Of a DNA stretch of 10,497 nucleotides, positions 4,858 to 10,497 are shown piece after piece. How positions within the stretch are numbered: position 1 is the first letter of the stretch; the number at the start of each line of letters is the position of its first letter. Both the position numbers and the translations under genes were made by a program. The DNA is from JAUVXJ01 sp034430275 (GTDB lineage Bacteria > Chloroflexota > Anaerolineae > UBA7937 > B3-Chlor): assembly GCA_034430275.1 (NCBI GenBank), contig DAOUEW010000154.1, positions 1 through 10,497 of the forward strand. The letters run 5' to 3'. Below the pieces are notes generated by a model that worked only from the letters and a program-made list of their open reading frames with translations, searched no databases and had not been told where the DNA came from.

Positions 4858-6282
4858 ATGCTTACCCTCGCAGGTATCCTGCAAGGACTAACCGGACAGA
4901 CAATCGAAGATGAAGCGCCGGCCCGCATCCAATTCCACGACGTGGTCGTTGACTCACGCCTTGCCACCAAAGCCTCCCTCTTCGTCGCTCTGAGGGGCGA
5001 GAAGGACGACGGCCACCATTATGTCAATGACGCCGTCGAGCACGGCGCCTACGCTGCCATCATAGACACCGTGGCAGATGATCTGCCATCGATCATAGAC
5101 ACCACCCAGCGACCGCTCGCTCCCCTGCCAGAGCCGCTGTCGCCCCCGTTCTGTCTCCTGGTGGAGGACACGCTGAAGGCGCTTCAGGACGCGGCAGCCC
5201 ACCACCGCAGGCAGTTCGACGTGCGAGTCGTCGGCGTGACTGGTAGCGTCGGCAAGACCATGACCAAGGAAGCCATACACGCGGTCCTCAGCAAGACCTA
5301 CGTTACCCTGAAGAGCGAGGACAGCTACAACAACGAGATCGGTCTACCACTCACGCTGCTCAACCTGGAGGAGAAGCACGAGCGAGTGGTGCTCGAGCTG
5401 GGTATGTACGCGCTGGGGGAAATCGCCCAGCTGGCTGCTATCGCCCTGCCGCACGTGGGAGTTGTGACCAACGTCACCCACTCGCATCTGGAGCGGCTGG
5501 GTTCCGTCGAGCGCATAGCACAGGCCAAGGCTGAACTCCTCGAGACGCTTCCTCCTGATGGCACCGCGATACTGAATGGCGACGATCCTCTGGTGAGGGC
5601 CATGGCCGACAAGACCGACGCTGAGGTCTTCTACTACGGGCTCAGTCCGGACTGCAACCTAAGGGCCACCAAAATCGAAAGCAGAGGCCTCGAGGGCGTT
5701 CGCTTCCGTATGCAGTACGGTCACGAGAGTGTCTACGTCAAGATCCCGCTTCTGGGTCGCCACAGTGTGCACACCGGTCTCGCGGCCGCAGCCGTTGGCA
5801 TAGAAGAGGGCCAGCCCTGGGGCCAGATCGCAGCCGGGCTGCGAGACATCGAGGTCCAATTGCGACTGATCGCTACGCCAGGGATCAAAGCTTCCACCCT
5901 CATCGACGACAGCTACAACGCCAGTCCCGCCTCGAGCCTCGCCGCCCTGAGCCTGCTGGCCGAGCTGAGAGGGCGCAGGATCGCTGTCCTCGGCGATATG
6001 CTGGAGCTGGGATCCTACGAGGATGAAGGTCATCGCAAGGTGGGTCGACGCGCAGCGGAAGTCGTGGACAAGCTGGTGACCGTTGGAGAGCGTGGCGCCA
6101 TCATAGGGCGGGAGGCACTTGCCGTCGGCGTGGCCGACGACGACGTCCTGTTCGCGCAGGACAACGACCAGGCTGTCCGCTACCTCCTGGACCTGGTCAC
6201 CCCTGGCGATCTCATTCTCATCAAGGGCTCCAGGGGCATGCACATGGAGGACATCGTGCTGGAGCTCGGAGATAGGCGATGA
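4858..6282 (+). CDS. murF: UDP-N-acetylmuramoyl-tripeptide--D-alanyl-D-alanine ligase MurF
   Basis: MurF uses ATP to add D-Ala-D-Ala to the UDP-MurNAc-tripeptide in the cytoplasm, giving the pentapeptide precursor used by MraY. The 474-residue product has the three Mur-ligase domains: an N-terminal substrate domain (about 1-118, with VVDSRLATKASLFVALRGE), an ATPase centre starting at the P-loop VTGSVGKT (127-134) with SYNNEIGLPLTLL (156-168) and ILNGDD (238-243), and a C-terminal domain with the MurF-typical DDSYNASPASS (350-360), VLGDMLELG (377-385) and IKGSRGMHMEDIV (455-467). These separate MurF from MurE and MurC. A Pro-rich insertion (85-98) lies before the ATPase domain. murE, its usual upstream neighbour, is absent. 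The stop overlaps the mraY start by 4 nt. Confidence 0.95.
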   Translation: MLTLAGILQGLTGQTIEDEAPARIQFHDVVVDSRLATKASLFVALRGEKDDGHHYVNDAVEHGAYAAIIDTVADDLPSIIDTTQRPLAPLPEPLSPPFCLLVEDTLKALQDAAAHHRRQFDVRVVGVTGSVGKTMTKEAIHAVLSKTYVTLKSEDSYNNEIGLPLTLLNLEEKHERVVLELGMYALGEIAQLAAIALPHVGVVTNVTHSHLERLGSVERIAQAKAELLETLPPDGTAILNGDDPLVRAMADKTDAEVFYYGLSPDCNLRATKIESRGLEGVRFRMQYGHESVYVKIPLLGRHSVHTGLAAAAVGIEEGQPWGQIAAGLRDIEVQLRLIATPGIKASTLIDDSYNASPASSLAALSLLAELRGRRIAVLGDMLELGSYEDEGHRKVGRRAAEVVDKLVTVGERGAIIGREALAVGVADDDVLFAQDNDQAVRYLLDLVTPGDLILIKGSRGMHMEDIVLELGDRR

Positions 6283-7268
6283 CCTTTGCTCTCACACTGG
6301 GAGTGGTAACCTGTCTCGTCGGATTGCCTTTCGGCTCCCTCTTGCTGAAGGTTCTGAAGGCGCATGGTGTGGGCGAGCGGATCCGTATCGACGGACCCAT
6401 CTCCCATCAGCTCAAGACAGGCACTCCGACCATGGGCGGCATCGCCATCGTGGTGCCGGTAGCGATCATGACCGGCCTGTTCAACCTGATCGACCATGAA
6501 TCGATGCTCCTACCTCTCGGCACTGCGCTGGCCTTTGCTTTGATCGGAGCTGTGGACGACTGGGTCGGAGTGATGAGAAGTCGGCGAGCCGCCGCTGGCG
6601 GGACCGCCAATAGCAAGGGCGGGCTCAGCGTTCGCTACAAGCTGGCCCTTCAGATCGCCATCGCGCTCGGGGCGGCTTGCGTCCTGCACTTTGTATTCCG
6701 CCTGGAGAGCTTCGCCCTGCCCTCCATACCCACCAAGTTCTCCCTGGGCATCTGGTACGTACCGTGTGCGGTGTTTGTGATCGTGGCTATCACCAACGCG
6801 GTCAACCTGACCGATGGTCTGGATGGCCTAGCTGGTAACACTTCCGCCGTGGCTTTCGTGGCCCTTGGGGTGATCGCTCTCCTTCAGGGACAGCTTTATC
6901 TCGTGGCCTTCTGCTTCACCATGACGGGGGCCACCATGGCCTTTCTATGGTACAACGCCTATCCCGCGCAGCTCTTCATGGGAGATACCGGATCGCTGGC
7001 CCTTGGCGGTACGCTGGGGGTGGTGGCCATGATGACGGGACAGTGGCTGTTGCTTCCTATAGTGGGCATCGTCTTTGTGGCCGAGGTCTTGTCGTCGCTG
7101 CTACAGGTCTGGTATTTCAAACTCACTGGTGGAAAGCGCCTGTTCAAGATGGCGCCTCTGCACCACCATTTCGAGCTTCTTGGATGGTCTGAGGTCCACA
7201 TCGTACAGAGATTCTGGCTGGTCAGCGTCCTGGCAGCGATGTTCGGCATCGCCCTCGCGCTATTGTGA
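6279..7268 (+). CDS. mraY: Phospho-N-acetylmuramoyl-pentapeptide-transferase MraY
   Basis: MraY transfers phospho-MurNAc-pentapeptide to undecaprenyl phosphate at the inner face of the membrane, forming lipid I. The 329-residue, strongly hydrophobic product has about ten membrane helices and the family signatures in order: the TGTPTMGG loop (47-54), the Asp pair in IGAVDDW (89-95), ITNAVNLTDGLDGLAG (171-186) with the third catalytic-region Asp, LFMGDTGSLALGG (232-244) and MAPLHHHFELLGWSE (291-305) with the His cluster. It starts with ATG in an ATGA overlap with murF, preceded by GGAGA (6268-6272). At 329 residues it is shorter than E. coli MraY (360) but typical of Gram-positive-type enzymes. 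Confidence 0.96.
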   Translation: MTFALTLGVVTCLVGLPFGSLLLKVLKAHGVGERIRIDGPISHQLKTGTPTMGGIAIVVPVAIMTGLFNLIDHESMLLPLGTALAFALIGAVDDWVGVMRSRRAAAGGTANSKGGLSVRYKLALQIAIALGAACVLHFVFRLESFALPSIPTKFSLGIWYVPCAVFVIVAITNAVNLTDGLDGLAGNTSAVAFVALGVIALLQGQLYLVAFCFTMTGATMAFLWYNAYPAQLFMGDTGSLALGGTLGVVAMMTGQWLLLPIVGIVFVAEVLSSLLQVWYFKLTGGKRLFKMAPLHHHFELLGWSEVHIVQRFWLVSVLAAMFGIALALL

Positions 7269-7284
7269 GGTCCACAGTTGTGTC

Positions 7285-8664
7285 ATGGTTTGCAGAGGAC
7301 AGAGAGTCACCATCATAGGACTGGGAAGGGAGGGCCTGGCGCTGGCCAGGTTCCTAGTGCGGCAAGGGGCTGAAGTGACCGTTACCGACATCAAGAAGGA
7401 AGAACTCCTGAAGAGCGAGATGGCAGATCTGGCAGGTTTGCTCATCAAGTACCACCTGGGCGGACACCCTGAAGAGGTGCTCGATGTAGACGTTCTTTTC
7501 GTCAGTCCAGGAGTTCCCCAGGGTATTCCCATTCTCGTGGAGGCGCGCCGTCGAGGGGTTCCGCTGAGCAGCGAGACCAAGCTCTTCTTCAGCCTCTGCC
7601 CGGCTCCGATCATCGGCATCACCGGAAGTAGCGGCAAGACGACGACGACGAGCCTGGTGGGTGAGATTCTGAAGGCGGACGGTCGTCGAACCTTTGTGGG
7701 AGGAAATATCGGATCTCCACTGATAGAGGTTGTGGATGAGATAGGCCCACAGGACGCAGTAGTTATGGAACTCTCCAGCTTCCAACTGGAGGTCCTACAC
7801 CGCAGCCCGCACATCGCTGCCGTGCTGAACCTGTCGCCCAACCACCTGGACCGGCATGAGTCGATGGACGACTACGTGAGCGCCAAATCGAACATCCTCA
7901 GATTCCAAACAGAGCAAGACTATGCGATTCTCAACGCCGACCAGGATTTGACCAGTGGCCTGAGCGAGATCTGTAAGGGGCAGACGGTGCTCTTCAGCCG
8001 CCAGAGACCCGTGGACCGGGGCGCGTTCCTCGACGGCGAGCACGTCACCCTGCGCTGGAACGGGGAGGACCAAAGGATCTGCACCGTCTCGGAGATAAGG
8101 CTGCTTGGTCTTCACAACGTGGAGAACGTCCTGGCAGCCTGTGCAGTCGCGGCTGCGGCAGGAGCGCGGAGAGCAGCGATCCGCAAGGCGATCACCTCCT
8201 TCCAGGGAGTGGAACACCGCCTCGAACTCGTGAGGGAGATCGATGGTGTCCGCTACTACGACGACTCCATCGCCACGTCGCCACAGAGAACTATGGCCGC
8301 CCTGAGCTCCTTCCCGGGCCCAGTGATCCTGCTCGCAGGCGGCCGCGAAAAACACCTTCCCCTGGAGAGCTTGGCCGAGGCCATCTTACAGAAGGTAGAG
8401 GCGCTCGTCCTCTTCGGCGAGGCTGCCTCCATCTTGGAGCAGGCGGTGGCCGAGAGGCAAACTCGACATGCCGAGACGCGTCTGCTAGTCAAGCACGCTT
8501 CGGATCTGGCAGAGGCGGTGCGGATCGCCGCCCGAATGGCGGAGCCGGGTGACGTCGTGCTGCTCTCTCCGGCGTGTACCAGCTTTGACATGTACAGGGA
8601 CTTCGTCGAGAGAGGCCAGCACTTCAAGTCCCTGGTCCATGGTCTGGAGCATCCCGAGCAATGA
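7285..8664 (+). CDS. murD: UDP-N-acetylmuramoyl-L-alanine--D-glutamate ligase MurD
   Basis: MurD adds D-Glu to UDP-MurNAc-L-Ala in the cytoplasm, using ATP. The 459-residue product has an N-terminal Rossmann-like domain (VTIIGLGREGLALARFL, 8-24), LFVSPGVPQGIP (71-82), the P-loop GITGSSGKTTT (111-121), NHLDRH (186-191), the Lys in SAKSNIL (K201, the position expected to be carbamylated) and EHRLE (310-314). It continues with DDSIATSPQRT (326-336) and the C-terminal LLSPACTSFDMYRDFVERG (426-444). The open frame extends back into mraY, but ATG 7285 gives the family-standard N-terminus and lies 16 nt after the mraY stop. GTGAGGT at 7265-7271 may be its ribosome site, at a long 13-nt spacing. The DSIAT form of the D-glutamate-loop motif replaces the DSKATN of E. 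coli and is seen in other lineages. Confidence 0.95.
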   Translation: MVCRGQRVTIIGLGREGLALARFLVRQGAEVTVTDIKKEELLKSEMADLAGLLIKYHLGGHPEEVLDVDVLFVSPGVPQGIPILVEARRRGVPLSSETKLFFSLCPAPIIGITGSSGKTTTTSLVGEILKADGRRTFVGGNIGSPLIEVVDEIGPQDAVVMELSSFQLEVLHRSPHIAAVLNLSPNHLDRHESMDDYVSAKSNILRFQTEQDYAILNADQDLTSGLSEICKGQTVLFSRQRPVDRGAFLDGEHVTLRWNGEDQRICTVSEIRLLGLHNVENVLAACAVAAAAGARRAAIRKAITSFQGVEHRLELVREIDGVRYYDDSIATSPQRTMAALSSFPGPVILLAGGREKHLPLESLAEAILQKVEALVLFGEAASILEQAVAERQTRHAETRLLVKHASDLAEAVRIAARMAEPGDVVLLSPACTSFDMYRDFVERGQHFKSLVHGLEHPEQ

Positions 8665-8687
8665 CGCGCACCTGCTAGAGGAAGAAG

Positions 8688-9902
8688 ATGTCCGAGACAA
8701 CCAGCCGCACAAGTCAAAGACCCGACTACGTTCTGGTGCTTATTGTGGTCGCCCTGCTTCTCATCGGCTTGATCATGGTGTACAGCGCCACCTTCACGAT
8801 CGGATACACCTATGCTGAGCAGCCGACCTACTACCTGATCAGGCAGGCAGTCTGGGCAGCCATGGGTCTCGACATCATGGCCCTGATGATGAGAGTGGAA
8901 TACCACAAATGGCAGAAGTTCTCCGTCGTATTCATGTTGCTGACGTTGGCGCTCCTGGCGTACGTCCTCGTAGCGGGCCCCGCCGTACACGGAGCCAGGC
9001 GCAGGATTCTCGGAGACTCCTTGCAGCCGAGTGAGGTGTGCAAACTGGCCACGGTGCTGTACGTGGCCCACTGGCTTTCCACTAAAGGACAGAAGCTGAG
9101 ACAGGTCACCTACGGGCTGGTGCCCTTCGCCATCCTCATCGGTATCATAGCCGGATTGATCATCCTGGAACCAGACTTCGGCACGACGATCCTCATCGTG
9201 GCCGCCGCTGCCACCATGTTCTTCATCGCTGGCGCCGACGTGATCCAGTTGATGATCAGCGCGATAGTGGGCAGCAGCACCTTGCTGCTGCTCATCGCCA
9301 ACTATGAGTACGCCTGGGAGAGGATCCTCGCCTTCTCCCAGGACCCATTCGCCATGCTACAGAAGCCGTTCAACGCTGCTCTGGCGCAGGACACCTATCA
9401 GGTCATGCACACTCTCGTCACATTGGGCTCAGGCGGGATCACCGGTGCCGGGCTGGGCTCCGGGCTGCAGAAGCACATGCTGCCGGCAGCGGAGAGTGAC
9501 GCCATATTCGCTGTTCTGGGTGAAGAGCTGGGCTTGATCGGATGCCTCGTCGTCGTCGCACTCTTCGCAGCCTTCGCCTACCGGGGTTTCAAGATCGCCC
9601 TCAGAGCGCAGGACTCCTTCGGATTCATCTTGGCGTCAGGCATCACCATCTGGCTCACCTTTCAAGCACTGATAAACGTGGCTGTGGTCACGGACACGCT
9701 TCCCTTCACAGGCCTAACCATGCCCTTCATCAGCCTGGGAGGCTCGTCACTGGTTATCTCGCTGATGGGCGTGGGCATGCTCTTGGGCGTCTCTCGGGGA
9801 ACCAGGGAAAACGTAGAGGAACAGAATGCGCCTGCTGGTATCGGGCGGGGGGACGGGGGGGCACGTGTACCCTATTCTGGCCGTCCTCCAGCAACTAGAT
9901 AG
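8688..9902 (+). CDS. ftsW: Septal peptidoglycan glycosyltransferase FtsW (SEDS family)
   Basis: FtsW polymerises lipid II into glycan strands at the septum, together with FtsI. The 404-residue product has about ten membrane helices and SEDS signatures: HGARRRILGDSLQPSE (101-116), LEPDFGTT (160-167), LGSGGITGAGLGSGLQK (246-262), LPAAESDAIFAVLGEELG (265-282) and PFTGLTMPFISLGGSS (339-354). D271 corresponds to the catalytic Asp of the PEAHTDFIF segment in E. coli. The usual GAxRW Trp is Arg here (R106), and the following loop seems about two residues shorter. RodA is the main alternative, but the position between murD and murG favours FtsW. AGAGGA at 8677-8682 sits 5 nt before the ATG. The last 26 codons (9826-9902) overlap murG and encode a Gly/Arg/Pro-rich tail. 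Confidence 0.93.
   Translation: MSETTSRTSQRPDYVLVLIVVALLLIGLIMVYSATFTIGYTYAEQPTYYLIRQAVWAAMGLDIMALMMRVEYHKWQKFSVVFMLLTLALLAYVLVAGPAVHGARRRILGDSLQPSEVCKLATVLYVAHWLSTKGQKLRQVTYGLVPFAILIGIIAGLIILEPDFGTTILIVAAAATMFFIAGADVIQLMISAIVGSSTLLLLIANYEYAWERILAFSQDPFAMLQKPFNAALAQDTYQVMHTLVTLGSGGITGAGLGSGLQKHMLPAAESDAIFAVLGEELGLIGCLVVVALFAAFAYRGFKIALRAQDSFGFILASGITIWLTFQALINVAVVTDTLPFTGLTMPFISLGGSSLVISLMGVGMLLGVSRGTRENVEEQNAPAGIGRGDGGARVPYSGRPPATR
9815..9820 (+). promoter_or_regulatory. Shine-Dalgarno of murG inside ftsW (AGAGGA)
   Basis: AGAGGA lies 5 nt before the ATG at 9826, within the ftsW reading frame. Together with the conserved MurG N-terminus that follows immediately, it fixes the murG start inside ftsW and explains how murG can be translated despite the 77-nt overlap. 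Confidence 0.8.
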
Positions 9903-10497
9903 TCGAAGCACGCCGTCATCGGAGATCTGTTACGTGGGCAACGCTTCCGGGATCGAGGCTAAACTGGCGGACAGGGCAGGGTTGTCGTTCTTGAGCATTA
10001 CGACGGCCAGCTTCTACGGCGCTGCTCCCTGGGCGCTGCCGGCCCGGCTTGTGCGACTTGCTCGTGGAACCGCCCAGTCCCTGAACATCATCAGCCGATT
10101 CACACCACAGGCGGTGCTGGCCACCGGAGGGTATGTCTGTGCCGCGCCGGTGCTGGCTGCGTGGCTGAGGCGAGTACCCAGCGTCGTATACCTGCCAGAC
10201 CTGGCACCGGGAGCAGCGATACGCGTCCTCTCGCGATTCGCAGAGGTCGTCGCTGTTACCTTTCCTGAATCGAGGGACTACTTCGCCCCCGGCAAGGCCG
10301 TGGTCACCGGGTATCCAGTCAGGCAGGAGCTATTCGAGACCGACAAGACCCTGTCCCGACGTGCACTGGACCTGGAGGTTTCCGAGACGACGCTACTGGT
10401 GCTCGGTGGCAGCCAGGGTGCCCACAGCATCAATGTCTCCATCGGCGCCATCCTGGAGGACCTACTGCAACTCTGTCAGATCGTGCACATCTGTGGG
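9826..10497 (+). CDS. murG: MurG-like UDP-GlcNAc:undecaprenyl-PP-MurNAc-pentapeptide GlcNAc transferase (partial, runs off right edge)
   Basis: MurG adds GlcNAc to lipid I at the inner membrane face, giving lipid II. The frame is open for 224 codons to the window edge; full-length enzymes are about 350-370 residues, so the end of the UDP-GlcNAc-binding C-terminal domain is missing. Visible motifs are the acceptor-site loop SGGGTGGHVYPILAV (6-20), VLATGGYVCAAPVLAA (97-112), VTGYPVRQEL (160-169, for the usual GNPVR) and LVLGGSQGAHSIN (191-203). The segment usually reading HEQN-x-x-x-G is YLPDLAPGAAI here (122-132). The GT28 family and the dcw position make MurG by far the best call, though a diverged relative is possible. 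The start overlaps ftsW by 77 nt and has its own Shine-Dalgarno. Confidence 0.9.
   Translation, partial: MRLLVSGGGTGGHVYPILAVLQQLDSRSTPSSEICYVGNASGIEAKLADRAGLSFLSITTASFYGAAPWALPARLVRLARGTAQSLNIISRFTPQAVLATGGYVCAAPVLAAWLRRVPSVVYLPDLAPGAAIRVLSRFAEVVAVTFPESRDYFAPGKAVVTGYPVRQELFETDKTLSRRALDLEVSETTLLVLGGSQGAHSINVSIGAILEDLLQLCQIVHICG

Noticed and set aside
3933..4970. 345-codon minus-strand open frame opposite ftsI and murF
   Set aside because: It is the antisense of two clearly conserved genes, with no recognisable domain. Long antisense frames are common in GC-rich DNA.
7075..7284. Upstream extension of the murD frame into mraY
   Set aside because: It overlaps the conserved MraY C-terminus, and MurD homologs begin close to the Rossmann-like strand that follows ATG 7285.
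1..10497. tRNA or rRNA genes, CRISPR arrays, insertion sequences, prophage or defence genes
   Set aside because: I saw no supporting sequence for any of these. The only tandem repeat is the in-frame 39-bp coding array, and the rest is core cell-wall and division genes.

Overview
This window is the front two thirds of a division and cell wall (dcw) cluster, plus the beginning of a divergent gene. The likely source is a member of the Chloroflexota, perhaps Anaerolineae-like. That assignment is an inference from three things. The divergent protein has a TPR head, a single membrane helix and a Thr/Pro-rich outer tail (ending PTFTPTAT), a style common in that phylum. MurG carries YLPDLAPG where most bacteria have a HEQN-type motif. 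The DNA is GC-rich with GTG and ATG starts. No rRNA or other decisive marker is present.

Layout. Positions 1-744 (minus strand) hold the 5' part of a TPR / acidic repeat / membrane protein that runs off the left edge. Positions 745-1147 are a divergent control region. It carries a perfect-consensus sigma70-type promoter facing left (TTGACA-17-TATAAT) and a near-consensus promoter facing right (TTGCCA-17-TATAAT). The right-facing promoter is followed at once by three TGGGN repeats at exact 10-bp spacing, the pattern known for the MraZ operator, and by a 10-bp inverted repeat at the expected mRNA 5' end. From 1148 to the right edge lie nine tightly packed plus-strand genes: mraZ, rsmH, an ftsL-like gene, ftsI, murF, mraY, murD, ftsW and murG (cut by the right edge). 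Junctions are overlaps of 4 nt (mraZ/rsmH, murF/mraY) and 77 nt (ftsW/murG), or gaps of 5-81 nt. I see no terminator inside, so a single operon is the simplest reading.

How they work together. MraZ is the cluster's transcriptional repressor and RsmH methylates 16S rRNA. FtsL, FtsI and FtsW make up the septal peptidoglycan synthase and its activator. MurD and MurF build the UDP-MurNAc-pentapeptide, MraY links it to undecaprenyl phosphate to give lipid I, and MurG adds GlcNAc to give lipid II, the FtsW/FtsI substrate. murE, which usually sits between ftsI and murF, is not here.

Most of the window is conserved core machinery rather than a new system. The points worth a second look are the MraZ operator/leader architecture with competing hairpins, the long ftsW/murG overlap with its G-runs, the non-canonical MurG and FtsW motifs, the missing murE, and the divergent acidic-repeat membrane protein.
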